A stretch of DNA of 41,655 nucleotides from Novosphingobium sp. Its GTDB lineage: Bacteria > Pseudomonadota > Alphaproteobacteria > Sphingomonadales > Sphingomonadaceae. A model generated the notes under the pieces. That model had not been told where the DNA came from. It saw only the letters and a program-made list of their open reading frames with translations, and did not search any database. Below are positions 7,141 to 16,113 of this stretch, piece after piece (position 1 is the first letter of the stretch; every line of letters begins with the position of its first letter). A program made the position numbers and the translations under genes. The stretch lies in the NCBI RefSeq assembly GCF_020852455.1, contig NZ_JADZAT010000011.1, positions 1 to 41,655 of the forward strand, in the 5' to 3' direction.

Positions 7141-7179
7141 ACAAAGAAATCGTTTGGGCGCGGCGCGGAATTTCTTTGT
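7141..7179. repeat. 10-bp perfect dyad before the TSUP permease gene
   Basis: ACAAAGAAAT at 7141-7150 is exactly reverse-complemented at 7170-7179, around a GC-rich 19-base spacer. It sits 18 bases after the racemase stop and about 65 bases before the permease start. It could be an operator for the permease gene or a weak stem ending the racemase transcript; the long spacer and AT-rich arms fit a protein-binding site better. Confidence 0.6.
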
Positions 7180-7243
7180 CGCAATCGCGCAGGCTCAACT
7201 CTAGCATTTTGGTCGAGAATCGCCTTGCCGGGAGATGACGACC

Positions 7244-8008
7244 ATGGACCTGACCCATTTTGACCTCTCCGCCCTGCTACCGTTCATCGGTGTCGGGTTT
7301 GCCGCGCAGCTGGTTGATGGCGCGCTGGGCATGGCGTTCGGGGTGATTTCGAACACCCTGCTGGTTGGCGTGATGGGGATTCCGCCCGCACTCGCCTCGC
7401 AGCGGGTCCATGTCGTCGAATGCTTCACCACCGCGACCTCGGGGATCAGCCACCTGCTGCACGGCAATATCGACCGGAAGCTGTTTTTCCGGCTGCTGCT
7501 GCCAGGCGTCGCGGGCGGGGTGCTGGGGGCCTACCTGCTGACCAGTCTGGATGCCGGCGTGGTCAAGCCGTTCGTGCTGCTCTACCTCACTGCAATCGGC
7601 CTCTACATCCTGGCGCGCGGGATCCTCTACCCGCCGCAGCAGAAGGAAGCGCGCATGATCGCCCCGCTGGGGCTGCTGGGCGGCCTCCTCGATGCGGCCG
7701 GCGGCGGCGGCTGGGGGCCGGTGGTCACTTCAAACCTGCTGATCCAGGGGGCCGATCCGCGCAAGGTGGTGGGCACGGTCAACGCGGTCGAATTCTTCCT
7801 GACGCTGACCATCAGCGCGGCCTTCATCTGGCACCTGGGCTTTGCCGATCTGGCTGGCGCCACGCTGGGCCTGCTGATCGGCGGGATTGCCGCGGCACCG
7901 ATCGGGGCCTGGGCGGCCAAGCATTTCAATCCCAAGACCATGCTGGTGCTGGTCGGGCTCGTGCTGACCGCCACCAGCCTTTACGGGGTTTACCGCGCCT
8001 GGGGCTAA
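7244..8008 (+). CDS. TSUP (TauE/SafE, DUF81) family membrane permease
   Basis: A protein of 254 residues with about eight hydrophobic segments in two repeats, the layout of the TauE/SafE sulfite-exporter superfamily. GFAAQLVDGALGMAFG near the N-terminus and LLGGLLDAAGGGGWGPVV in the middle are the matching repeat signatures. Members export sulfite, sulfoacetate or other small anions across the inner membrane; the substrate here is unknown. ATG 7244 is preferred because GGGAG at 7230-7234 stands 9 bases before it, while the earlier ATG at 7235 directly abuts that site. Its stop overlaps the stop of the convergent lyase gene by 4 bases (CTAA). Confidence 0.93.
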   Translation: MDLTHFDLSALLPFIGVGFAAQLVDGALGMAFGVISNTLLVGVMGIPPALASQRVHVVECFTTATSGISHLLHGNIDRKLFFRLLLPGVAGGVLGAYLLTSLDAGVVKPFVLLYLTAIGLYILARGILYPPQQKEARMIAPLGLLGGLLDAAGGGGWGPVVTSNLLIQGADPRKVVGTVNAVEFFLTLTISAAFIWHLGFADLAGATLGLLIGGIAAAPIGAWAAKHFNPKTMLVLVGLVLTATSLYGVYRAWG

Positions 8009-8871
8009 GCGATCGCCTGGGCGATGGCGAGCACCCGCCGCGCCTGTTCAAGGTGCAGCAGCTCGACCATCTTGCCATCGACCTTGATCGCGCCCTTGCC
8101 GTGGTTTTCGGGCAGATCGAAGGCTGCGACCACGGCGCTGGCCCAGGCCAGCTCGGCCGCGCCGGGTGAGAACACGGCATTGCACGGATCGACCTGCGCC
8201 GGGTGGATCAGGGTCTTGCCGTCAAAGCCGAATTCAAGACCCTGTTCGGCCTCGACGGTAAACAGGTCGAGCTCGCGGAATTCGTTGCAGACCCCGTCGA
8301 GCACCACCAGCCCGTGGGCCCGCGCGGCGCAGACGGTTGCGGTCAGTATCGGCAGGAACGGCGCGCGGCCGGGGCGCAGCTGGGCGCGCATTTCCTTGGC
8401 AAAATCGTTGATTCCCAGCACCATGCCGGACAGCCGGGTCGAGGTGCCCAGCGCCGCAACCGCATCGATCCGCGGCACCAGCGCGCAGCTTTCGACCATG
8501 ATCCACAGCCGGGTTTGCGTTGGCGCGGCGGCAAGTGCCTGGTCATAGGCCAGCACATCCTCGGCCGAACTGACCTTTGGCACCAGCACTGCATCGGGCC
8601 CTGCCACCGCAATCGCGGCAAGATCGTCGGCGCCCCAGGGCGTGTCGAGTCCATTGGCGCGGACCACCACTTCGCGGCGCCCGAACCCGCCTTCGCGCAG
8701 TGCCGCCAGCGCCAATTCCCGCGCTTCCAGCTTGCCGTCGGGCGCGACCGAATCCTCCAGATCGAGGATCACCACATCGACCGGCAGTTCCCGCGCCTTG
8801 GCCAGCGCCTTGGCATTCGACGCAGGCAGGTACAGCGCTGAGCGGCGCGGACGGGCAGGGCTTTGGCTCAT
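8005..8871 (-). CDS. HpcH/HpaI aldolase/citrate lyase (CitE-like) family, CoA-ester lyase
   Basis: A protein of 288 residues with the CitE/malyl-CoA lyase pattern: RRSALYLPASNAKALAKA at the N-terminus, VVILDLEDSVAP (acidic metal-site residues), WIMVESC, GMVLGINDFAKEM and GFDGKTLIHPAQV. The family breaks or forms carbon bonds in citryl-, malyl- or citramalyl-CoA using Mg2+. Length fits the stand-alone CitE-like group, so a free CoA-ester lyase is more likely than citrate lyase, whose other subunits are absent. ATG 8871 is chosen; a GTG at 8883 overlapping the upstream stop (GTGA) is an alternative. It follows the GNAT and malic enzyme genes on the same strand and may form an operon tied to malate and acyl-CoA metabolism. 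Confidence 0.9.
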   Translation of the reverse strand: MSQSPARPRRSALYLPASNAKALAKARELPVDVVILDLEDSVAPDGKLEARELALAALREGGFGRREVVVRANGLDTPWGADDLAAIAVAGPDAVLVPKVSSAEDVLAYDQALAAAPTQTRLWIMVESCALVPRIDAVAALGTSTRLSGMVLGINDFAKEMRAQLRPGRAPFLPILTATVCAARAHGLVVLDGVCNEFRELDLFTVEAEQGLEFGFDGKTLIHPAQVDPCNAVFSPGAAELAWASAVVAAFDLPENHGKGAIKVDGKMVELLHLEQARRVLAIAQAIA

Positions 8872-8879
8872 CTTGGTAC

Positions 8880-9377
8880 TCACAGGGTTTTGGCCATGGC
8901 GAAATCGTCATGAACCTGGCCATCGTCGAACCGCAGGCGGCCAGGCATCCGCCCTTCCTCGACGAAGCCCAGGCGCTCATAGAGTCGCCGTGCGGCGGGA
9001 TTGCCGGTGTGAACGAACAGCTCGATCCGCTGAATCGCCGGCTGCATCTCGCGGGCGGCGGCGAACAGCGCTTCGAACAGCTTGCCGCCGATACCCTGGC
9101 CCTGACAATCGGGATCGACTGCCACGGTCAGATCACCCAGCACATGCGCGAACTTGCGCGGACCGGGTCGCCAGGCGTGGATTTCGCCCAGCATCCGGTC
9201 CCCGTCAAAGGCGCCGATCGACAGTCCGGCAGTGGCCGCCCTGGCCAGCACCGCCTGGGGGAAGCTCTCGTCCAGCTCATCCGGATAGCGCGCCAGCCCG
9301 GGGCCGTCGGCGGCGCGGCGATAGAGCGCCAGCATTGCCGCCGCATCGTCCGCCCCGGTCGGCCGCAGCACCAGCAT
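8880..9377 (-). CDS. GNAT family N-acetyltransferase
   Basis: A 165-residue GNAT-fold protein. The acetyl-CoA pyrophosphate loop is clear in VAVDPDCQGQGIGGKLFEAL (Q-x-x-G-x-G), followed by IELFVHTGNPAARRLYERLGF, the usual motif B with the catalytic-region Tyr, and an EEGRMPGR tail. Overall it resembles acetyltransferases acting on small molecules or amino groups of peptides; the substrate is unknown. It starts 10 bases after the stop of maeB and its stop overlaps or abuts the start of the CitE-like gene, so the three are probably cotranscribed. Confidence 0.9.
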   Translation of the reverse strand: MLVLRPTGADDAAAMLALYRRAADGPGLARYPDELDESFPQAVLARAATAGLSIGAFDGDRMLGEIHAWRPGPRKFAHVLGDLTVAVDPDCQGQGIGGKLFEALFAAAREMQPAIQRIELFVHTGNPAARRLYERLGFVEEGRMPGRLRFDDGQVHDDFAMAKTL

Positions 9378-9387
9378 GATCGCCGGG

Positions 9388-11649
9388 TCAGCCGCAGACC
9401 CCGGCTGCCGCCAGCACCGCCAGCGTCAGCACGTCGGGGGCAATCGCGGTCATCGGGGCGATCTGGACCGGCTTTTCCATCCCGATCAGCATCGGGCCAA
9501 TCGTGGCCTGACCGCCCAGCTCGCGCAGCAGCTTGGCCGAAATGTTGGCCGATTGCAGCCCCGGCATGATCAGCACGTTGGCCGGAGCCGAGAGGCGGCA
9601 GAATGGATAGTTGGCCATGACCGTGGGATTGAGCGCGGCATCGGGGGCCAGTTCGCCTTCGTATTCGAAACCGGGGTTTTCGGCATCGAGGATCGCCACT
9701 GCCTCGCGGATACCCTCCAGCCAGCGGCCGGGCGGGTTGCCGAAGGTCGAATAGGACAGGAAGGCGACGCGCGGTTCGTGGCCCAGGCGCCGGGCGACCG
9801 CAGCGGTTTCCTTGGCGATCACCGCCAGATCCTGCGCGCTGGGGCGTTCGTTCACGGTCGTATCGGCCAGGAAGGTGGTGTAATTCTTGCCGATCATCAG
9901 GTGGATGCCAAAGGGCAGGCGGCCCTCATGCGGTTCCAGCACCTGGCGCACTTCGCGCATCGTCTGGGCAAAGGTGCGGGTCATGCCGGTGACCATCGCA
10001 TCGCCGATCCCCAGCTTGAGCAGCAGCGAGGCGAACACGTTGCGATCCTGGTTGACCATCCGGCGCACGTCGCGTTCCATGAACCCGCGCCGCTGCAGCC
10101 GGTCATAGAGCAGTTCGACCATGGCCGGCACGTGCTCGCTCATGGCCGAATTCTCGATCTGCCAGGCCTCGGGATTGCCCACGCCCAGCTCGGCCAGCTT
10201 GGTCCGGACCGCCTCGGTCCGCCCGACCAGCACCGGCTCGCCATAGCCGAAATCGCGGTACTGGATCGCCGCGCGCAGCACGATCTCGTTCTCGGCCTCG
10301 GCAAAGATCATCCGCTTGGGACTGGCCTTGACTGCTTCATAGACCTGGGTCAGCACCGAGGTGGTCGGGTTGAGCCGTGCCTTCAGGCTGGTGCGATAGG
10401 CATCGAAATCCTCGATCGGCTTCTGCGCCACACCGGTATCCATCGCCGCCTTGGCGACGGCAGAGGACACGACTTCCATCAGTCGCGGATCGAACGGCGC
10501 GGGGATGATGTAGTCAGGGCCGAACTGATACTTCTGGCCATAGGCCGCGGCGACTTCTTCCGGCACGGTTTCGCGCGCCAGTTCGGCAATGGCATAGGCT
10601 GCGGCGATCTTCATCTCTTCGTTGATCGCGGTGGCCCGTACATCAAGCGCGCCGCGGAAGATGAAGGGAAAGCCCAGCACATTGTTGACCTGGTTGGGAT
10701 AGTCGCTGCGCCCGGTGGCGACGATCGCATCGGGGCGCACCGCCTTGGCATCGGGCGGGGTGATTTCGGGATCGGGATTGGCCATCGCGAAGATGATCGG
10801 CTGGGCGGCCATGCCCTTGACCATGTCCTGCGTCACCGCCCCAGCGGCAGACAGGCCCAGGAAGATGTCGGCCCCGACCAGCGCTTCGGTCAGCGTGCGC
10901 TTTTCGGTGTGGGTCGCATGGGCCGACTTGAACTGGTCCACGCCTTCGCGCCCGACATAGATCACGCCCTTGGTATCGCAGACGGTGACGTTTTCATGCC
11001 GCACGCCCATCGACTTGATCAGCGCGGTGCAGGCCAGCGCCGAAGCACCCGCGCCGTTGACCACCACCTTCACGTCCTCGAACTTGCGCCCGGTGATGTG
11101 GCAGGCATTGACCAGACCGGCGGCAGCGATGATCGCGGTGCCGTGCTGGTCGTCGTGCATCACCGGGATCTTCATCCGTTCGCGCAGCGCCTGCTCGATC
11201 ACGAAGCATTCGGGCGCCTTGATGTCTTCCAGGTTGATCCCGCCAAAGCTCGGCTCCATCAGCGCGACGGCTTCGATGAACTTGTCCGGGTCTTCGGTCG
11301 CCAGTTCGATGTCGATCGAATCGACGTCGGCAAAGCGCTTGAACAGCACCGCCTTGCCTTCCATCACCGGCTTTGAGGCCAGCGCGCCAAGGTTGCCCAT
11401 GCCCAGAATCGCGGTGCCGTTGGAAATCACCGCCACCAGATTGCCGCGCGCGGTATATTCATAGGCATCGGCCGGATTGTCGGCGATCGCCTGGACCGGC
11501 ACGGCCACGCCGGGCGAATAGGCGAGGCTCAGGTCACGCTGCGTCGCCATCGGCTTTGACGCGATGATCTCGATTTTTCCGGGCCGGATCGTCTTGTGAT
11601 AGAACAGCGCTTCGCGTTCGGTGAAACGGACGTTGCTTTCCTCGGACAT
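9388..11649 (-). CDS. maeB: NADP-dependent malic enzyme with phosphotransacetylase-like domain
   Basis: A 753-residue protein, the standard length for MaeB-type enzymes. Residues 1-430 are the malic enzyme part: YSPGVAVPVQAI, GNLGALASKPVMEGKAVLFK, IPVMHDDQHGTAII (metal and substrate site), a nucleotide-binding VVNGAGASALA, and MANPDPEI. Residues 440-753 are a phosphotransacetylase-like domain (RMIFAEAEN, VMPGLQSANISAKLL-type C-terminus), which in this family is regulatory and not catalytic. It decarboxylates malate to pyruvate, giving NADPH. The start is well supported by GGAG 6 bases upstream on the minus strand. It is divergent from mutS and heads a probable operon with the GNAT and CitE-like genes. 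Confidence 0.97.
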   Translation of the reverse strand: MSEESNVRFTEREALFYHKTIRPGKIEIIASKPMATQRDLSLAYSPGVAVPVQAIADNPADAYEYTARGNLVAVISNGTAILGMGNLGALASKPVMEGKAVLFKRFADVDSIDIELATEDPDKFIEAVALMEPSFGGINLEDIKAPECFVIEQALRERMKIPVMHDDQHGTAIIAAAGLVNACHITGRKFEDVKVVVNGAGASALACTALIKSMGVRHENVTVCDTKGVIYVGREGVDQFKSAHATHTEKRTLTEALVGADIFLGLSAAGAVTQDMVKGMAAQPIIFAMANPDPEITPPDAKAVRPDAIVATGRSDYPNQVNNVLGFPFIFRGALDVRATAINEEMKIAAAYAIAELARETVPEEVAAAYGQKYQFGPDYIIPAPFDPRLMEVVSSAVAKAAMDTGVAQKPIEDFDAYRTSLKARLNPTTSVLTQVYEAVKASPKRMIFAEAENEIVLRAAIQYRDFGYGEPVLVGRTEAVRTKLAELGVGNPEAWQIENSAMSEHVPAMVELLYDRLQRRGFMERDVRRMVNQDRNVFASLLLKLGIGDAMVTGMTRTFAQTMREVRQVLEPHEGRLPFGIHLMIGKNYTTFLADTTVNERPSAQDLAVIAKETAAVARRLGHEPRVAFLSYSTFGNPPGRWLEGIREAVAILDAENPGFEYEGELAPDAALNPTVMANYPFCRLSAPANVLIMPGLQSANISAKLLRELGGQATIGPMLIGMEKPVQIAPMTAIAPDVLTLAVLAAAGVCG

Positions 11650-11758
11650 GGTAACTCCTGCAATCAGCCTCGCCCTAACCCAGCAGGGCGCAACGCGATA
11701 GGGGAAAGGTTGACCGGCAAGCCTCCCGAATCGCCCAATCTGGCGCTAGTCATCCCCG
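11650..11758. promoter_or_regulatory. Divergent maeB/mutS promoter region
   Basis: These 109 bases lie between two divergent starts and must hold the maeB promoter and probably the mutS promoter. The maeB ribosome binding site (GGAG, minus strand) is clear close to 11656. No clear -35/-10 pair or operator stood out by eye. Confidence 0.4.
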
Positions 11759-14368
11759 ATGTCCGGTTCTGCCGCCCCCACGCCAATGATGGCGCAATAT
11801 CTCGCGCTCAAGGCCGAGGCCGGGGACTGCCTGCTGTTCTACCGGATGGGCGATTTCTTCGAACTGTTCTTCGATGATGCCAAGCTGGCCGCGCAGGTGC
11901 TCGATATCGCGCTGACCAGCCGGGGCGAGCATCAGGGCGTGCCGATCCCGATGTGCGGGGTGCCGGCGCATTCGGCCGAGGGCTATCTGGCCCGGCTGAT
12001 CAAGGCCGGCTGCCGGGTGGCGATCGCCGACCAGACCGAAACGCCCGAGGAAGCGAAGAAGCGCGGTGGATCGAAGGCGCTGGTCGCACGCGACATTGTC
12101 CGCTTCGTCACCGCCGGGACCCTGACCGAAGAGGCATTGCTCGAACCGCGCCGGGCCAATGTGCTGGCAGCGGTTTGCGAAGTGCGCGGGACCTTCGGGA
12201 TTGCCGCCTGCGATATTTCGACCGGGCGGATGGAACTGGAAGAGTGCGCGCCCGACCGGCTGGGCGCCGCCCTTGCCCGGCTGGGGGCAAGCGAACTGGT
12301 CGCGCCCGAGGGGCTGGCGGATGCCCCGGCCGAGGCAATTGCCCGGCCGGCACGCGATTTTTCCAGCGATCATGGCGAAGCGCGGCTCAAGGCCTTGCAC
12401 GAAGTGGCGACGCTGGACGGCTTCGGCAGCTTTACCCGGGCGATGCTGGCGGCGGCGGGCGGGCTGGTGGCCTATCTTGACCATGTCGGGCGCGGCAGCC
12501 TGCCGCTGCTCTTGCCGCCGGTCGCGCGCGCGGGCGAAGCGCACCTGGCGATGGATGAGGCGACCCGGGCGAGCCTTGAAATCCTTGCCTCAAGCCAGGG
12601 CGGGCGTCGCGGCAGCCTGATCGAGGCGGTCGATCGCTGCGTGACCGGCGCGGGCGCGCGGCAACTGGCCGATGACCTTTCCGCACCGCTGACCGATGCC
12701 GCCGCAATCGAAGCGCGGCTGGCGCTGGTCGGCTGGCTCCACGCCGATCCGCTGCTGCGCGGCGATCTGCGCGCGGTGCTGCGCGCGATCCCGGATCTGG
12801 GCCGCGCATTGGGCCGGGTGGTGGCGGGGCGCGGCTCTCCGCGCGATCTGGGCCAGCTGCGCGATGGCCTGTCCGAAGCGCGGCGGATTCACGATTTCCT
12901 CAAGGGCCGCAGCGAACGCCCGGCGTTGCTCGATGCGCTGCTCCCGGCGCTGACCGGGCACGGTGCGCTGACCGATCTCTATGCCCGGGCGCTGGTTGCC
13001 AGCCCGCCGACCGAACGCGCCCAGGGCGGGTTCATCGCCGAGGGCTATGACGCTGCGCTCGATGAACTGCGCCGGATCTCGGGCGATGCCCGCCGCGCAA
13101 TCGCCGCGCTTGAGGCCAGGTATCGCAGCGACACCGGGATCGCCGCGCTGAAGATCCGCCACAACGGCGTGCTGGGCTACTTCGTCGAGGTACCCGCGCG
13201 TTCGGCCGATCCGCTGATGGCGCCCGACAGCGGCTTTACCCACCGCCAGACCATGGCCGGGGCAGTGCGCTTCAACGCGCTGGCGCTGCACGAGGAAGCC
13301 AGCCGGATCGCCCAGGCCGGCGGTCATGCCCTGGCAGCCGAGGAAGCCCATTTCGAAGAGCTGACCGCCTTGGCAGTGGCCGCGCGCCATGCGATCGCGG
13401 CGACCGCCGCGGCGCTGGCCCGGCTCGATGTCGCAGCGGGTCAGGCCGAGCGAGCAGCCGAAGGCGGCTGGTCACGCCCCGAAATCGCCGCCGAACCGGT
13501 GCTGGTGATCGAAGGCGGGCGCCATCCGGTGGTCGAAGCCGCATTGGCGGCCAAGGGCGAACGCTTTGTCGCCAACGCCTGCACGCTGTCGCCGCAGGAC
13601 CGGCTGTGGCTGGTCGGCGGTCCCAACATGGGCGGCAAGAGCACCTTCCTGCGCCAGAACGCGCTGATCGTGCTGCTGGCGCAGGCCGGCGGCTTCGTGC
13701 CTGCCGAGACCGCGCGGATCGGGCTGGTCGATCGACTGTTCAGCCGGGTCGGTGCGTCCGACAACCTGGCGCGCGGGCGCTCGACTTTCATGGTCGAGAT
13801 GGTCGAGACCGCGGCGATCCTGGCCCAGGCCAGCGAGCGCAGCTTCGTGATCCTCGATGAGGTCGGGCGCGGCACCTCGACCTATGACGGTCTGGCGCTG
13901 GCCTGGGCGGTGGTCGAGGCGGTGCACGGCGTGAACAGGTGTCGCTGCCTGTTCGCGACCCACTACCACGAACTTTCGCGGCTGGCCGAAAGCTGTGAGG
14001 CGCTGTCGCTCCACCACGTCCGCGCGCGCGAATGGCAGGGCGATCTGGTGCTGCTGCATGAACTGGCAGAAGGTCCGGCTGACCGCTCCTATGGCCTGGC
14101 CGTGGCCAAGCTGGCGGGCGTACCCGCGCCAGTGGTGGCGCGGGCCAAGGCTGTGCTTGACCGGCTGGAGAAAGGCCGCGCCGAAACTGGCGGGATCGCG
14201 GCGGGGCTGGGCGACCTGCCGCTGTTCGCCGCCGCGGCCGAGCAGCAGGAAGAGGTGGTCGATCATTTGCGGCAGCGGCTGGATGCTCTCGATGTCGATG
14301 CCCTCAGCCCGCGTGAGGCGCTTGATCTGCTCTATGAGCTGAAGCGTGAGGCGGCGAGACTTCCTTAA
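11759..14368 (+). CDS. mutS: DNA mismatch repair ATPase MutS
   Basis: An 869-residue, full-length MutS. The mismatch-binding Phe-x-Glu is present as F33-F-E35 in YRMGDFFELF. The C-terminal ATPase has Walker A (GPNMGGKST, about residues 620-628), the FSRVGASDNLARGRSTFMVE signature, Walker B (FVILDEVGRGTSTYDG) and FATHYHEL. It recognises mismatches after replication and recruits MutL. The ATG at 11759 lacks a strong ribosome binding site; ATG codons at residues 10-11 are alternatives, but residues 1-9 are plausible. No mutL is adjacent. All catalytic parts are intact, so there is no sign of a mutator state. Confidence 0.98.
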   Translation: MSGSAAPTPMMAQYLALKAEAGDCLLFYRMGDFFELFFDDAKLAAQVLDIALTSRGEHQGVPIPMCGVPAHSAEGYLARLIKAGCRVAIADQTETPEEAKKRGGSKALVARDIVRFVTAGTLTEEALLEPRRANVLAAVCEVRGTFGIAACDISTGRMELEECAPDRLGAALARLGASELVAPEGLADAPAEAIARPARDFSSDHGEARLKALHEVATLDGFGSFTRAMLAAAGGLVAYLDHVGRGSLPLLLPPVARAGEAHLAMDEATRASLEILASSQGGRRGSLIEAVDRCVTGAGARQLADDLSAPLTDAAAIEARLALVGWLHADPLLRGDLRAVLRAIPDLGRALGRVVAGRGSPRDLGQLRDGLSEARRIHDFLKGRSERPALLDALLPALTGHGALTDLYARALVASPPTERAQGGFIAEGYDAALDELRRISGDARRAIAALEARYRSDTGIAALKIRHNGVLGYFVEVPARSADPLMAPDSGFTHRQTMAGAVRFNALALHEEASRIAQAGGHALAAEEAHFEELTALAVAARHAIAATAAALARLDVAAGQAERAAEGGWSRPEIAAEPVLVIEGGRHPVVEAALAAKGERFVANACTLSPQDRLWLVGGPNMGGKSTFLRQNALIVLLAQAGGFVPAETARIGLVDRLFSRVGASDNLARGRSTFMVEMVETAAILAQASERSFVILDEVGRGTSTYDGLALAWAVVEAVHGVNRCRCLFATHYHELSRLAESCEALSLHHVRAREWQGDLVLLHELAEGPADRSYGLAVAKLAGVPAPVVARAKAVLDRLEKGRAETGGIAAGLGDLPLFAAAAEQQEEVVDHLRQRLDALDVDALSPREALDLLYELKREAARLP

Positions 14369-14392
14369 CCCTCCGGGGCTAGAATTCCGGGC

Positions 14393-14578
14393 ATGTTTGG
14401 CTTCGGCACCCGGATGAACCAGGTCTTCGCCAGCCGCTGGAAAGCGGTGACGTGGTCGATCGGTATCCTGCTGACTGCCTATTGCACCGTGCCGATGGCC
14501 GACCAGGCGCGCCAGCACGAAGCGGCCAAGGCCGCCCATGTCAAGGCGGCCCACAAGTCGCCCTGGGCGAAGGACTGA
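14393..14578 (+). CDS. Small predicted membrane protein
   Basis: A 61-residue protein with one hydrophobic stretch (about 18-34, TWSIGILLTAYCTVP) and a charged Lys/His/Ala-rich tail (40-61). It begins MFGFGTRMNQVFASRWKA, a form I associate with short conserved hypothetical proteins of sphingomonads. It starts 24 bases after mutS and ends 12 bases before the next small gene, so it may ride on the mutS transcript. A role in the membrane is likely; its function is unknown. Confidence 0.7.
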   Translation: MFGFGTRMNQVFASRWKAVTWSIGILLTAYCTVPMADQARQHEAAKAAHVKAAHKSPWAKD

Positions 14579-14590
14579 AGGGGAAGTCCG

Positions 14591-14887
14591 ATGGATGAAC
14601 TGATCCCGAACCGGGTCAAATATATTGCCCTGGCTCTGCTGGGACTGGCCGCGATCGGCGGGGCGTTTCTGTTGGGGGAAGACAGTGGCTCGACCGATCC
14701 TGCGCCGGTTGCAACCGACGCAGCCCCGGCCGTGGCCGCACCAAAACCCACCAGCACACCGACGCTTGATGCGCTGCCCGAAGACGAAGAGCCGGCGGTC
14801 GACAGCGCACCGCCCAAGCCTGACGCCGGCCCGTCCGCCAGTGGCACGCCAGGCTCCGAAGCTGGCGACGAGGGCACGGACTCCTAG
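14591..14887 (+). CDS. Small membrane-anchored protein with acidic Pro/Ala-rich tail
   Basis: A 98-residue protein. A positively flanked hydrophobic helix (about 9-28, KYIALALLGLAAIGGAFLLG) is followed by a low-complexity tail rich in Ala, Pro, Asp and Ser, probably disordered and periplasmic. AGGGGA lies about 6-7 bases before the ATG. Its TAG stop overlaps the stop of the convergent glycosyltransferase gene (CTAG, 14884-14887). I know no function for it. Together with the preceding 61-residue gene it makes a two-gene tail behind mutS. Confidence 0.72.
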   Translation: MDELIPNRVKYIALALLGLAAIGGAFLLGEDSGSTDPAPVATDAAPAVAAPKPTSTPTLDALPEDEEPAVDSAPPKPDAGPSASGTPGSEAGDEGTDS

Positions 14888-16113
14888 CCTACTGCTCCCA
14901 ATGCGCGGGCGATGATCGCGTCCTTGCTCCAGCGTTCGGCCGCACGCTGGCTGGCCATGCGGCCCACGCTTTCGCGCAGCGCCGGATTGTCGGCCAGCTC
15001 GGCAACGGCTGTGGCCAGCGCTGCGGCATCGCCGGGCGGAGTGATCGTGCCGCAGCCATCGACTTCGGCATAGAGCCCGGTCCCGGGTTCGGTGGTCGCC
15101 ACCACCGGGCGGCCGGACGCGAGCATGTTGGTCAGCTTCGACGGCAAGACCAGATCGGCGGCACCGGCGATCTGCGGCAGCAGGTGCAGGTCGGCCATGG
15201 TCAGCATCGCGCCCATCCGTTCGGCCGGTTGCAGATCGTGCAGCTGCACGTTGCCCAGCCCTGCCGCCAGCCGTTCAAGTTCGGCCCGGTTGGGGCCTTC
15301 GCCGCAAATCACGAAAGCGATATCCTCGCGCTCTTGCAGCTGGCGGGCGGCCTCGACCAGGATCTCGATCCCCTGCTTGCGCGCGATATTGCCTGAATAG
15401 AGCGCCACCTTGCGCGCGCCCAGGCCCCATTCGGCGCGGATCGCCGCAGCACCGGCGGGATCGGGTGCGAACCGCGCATCGGACCAATTGCGCATTTCGA
15501 ACACGCGTTCGGCGGCGATCCCCTTGTCGCGCAGCTTGGCGCACATTTGCGGGCTGATCGTCGAGACCCGATCACCCAGACCGAGCAGCCGCGCCTCGAG
15601 CCAGCGGGCCAGCCGGGCGGGCCAGCTTCCCCCGCTCATCAGACCGGTGGCCAGCGCGGCCTCAACCTCGAAATCCTGGACGTGGATCCACAGCCGGGCC
15701 CCGGCGATCCGGGCGGCCAGCCAGGCGGTGACCACGCTGAGCAGCGCCGGGGCCAGCACCACGACCAGCTCGGGCCGTTCGCCCCGGCGGCGCAGGGCGG
15801 CACGCAGGGCAAAGGGCAGCGCGGACAATGCGAAGCTGGCCAGATGGATAATCCGCTTCAGCCCGCTGGGTTCAGCCGGGACATAGATCGGGCAGCGGAC
15901 CAGATCGACGCCCTGCTCCTGCGCGCGCCGCCATCCGCCTCCGGCATAGCCCGCCATGGTCCGCCATTGCGGGTAATAGGGCTTGGCCACCACGGCTTCG
16001 ACCTGCGCCCCGGCGGCCACCAGCGCTTCGGCCAGGCCCTGGGTGTAGGGACCGATACCGACCGGTTCGGGGGCATAATTGATCCCCACGATCAGAACCC
16101 GGCGCCCCTTCAT
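14884..16113 (-). CDS. WcaI-type group 1 glycosyltransferase
   Basis: A 409-residue GT-B fold glycosyltransferase. The N-terminus RVLIVGINYAPEPVGIGPYTQGLAEAL, read in short pieces, is typical of the WcaI group known from colanic-acid clusters. The C-terminal half has VALYSGNIARKQGIE, VICGEGPNRAELERL and LLPSKLTNMLASGRPVVATTEPG, the nucleotide-sugar binding Rossmann part with the E-x7-E region replaced by LPSKL as usual for this group. It would transfer a sugar to a lipid-linked or polysaccharide acceptor at the inner membrane. Its start overlaps the upstream stop (ATGA, 16110-16113), so it is the last gene of the rnd-lptC-lptA cluster. The sugar is unknown. Confidence 0.9.
   Translation of the reverse strand: MKGRRVLIVGINYAPEPVGIGPYTQGLAEALVAAGAQVEAVVAKPYYPQWRTMAGYAGGGWRRAQEQGVDLVRCPIYVPAEPSGLKRIIHLASFALSALPFALRAALRRRGERPELVVVLAPALLSVVTAWLAARIAGARLWIHVQDFEVEAALATGLMSGGSWPARLARWLEARLLGLGDRVSTISPQMCAKLRDKGIAAERVFEMRNWSDARFAPDPAGAAAIRAEWGLGARKVALYSGNIARKQGIEILVEAARQLQEREDIAFVICGEGPNRAELERLAAGLGNVQLHDLQPAERMGAMLTMADLHLLPQIAGAADLVLPSKLTNMLASGRPVVATTEPGTGLYAEVDGCGTITPPGDAAALATAVAELADNPALRESVGRMASQRAAERWSKDAIIARALGAVG

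Noticed and set aside
9376..11376. A 666-residue open frame antisense to maeB
   Set aside because: It is rich in His, Arg, Gly and Gln with no family resemblance, the usual shadow of a high-GC gene; the maeB frame is unmistakable.
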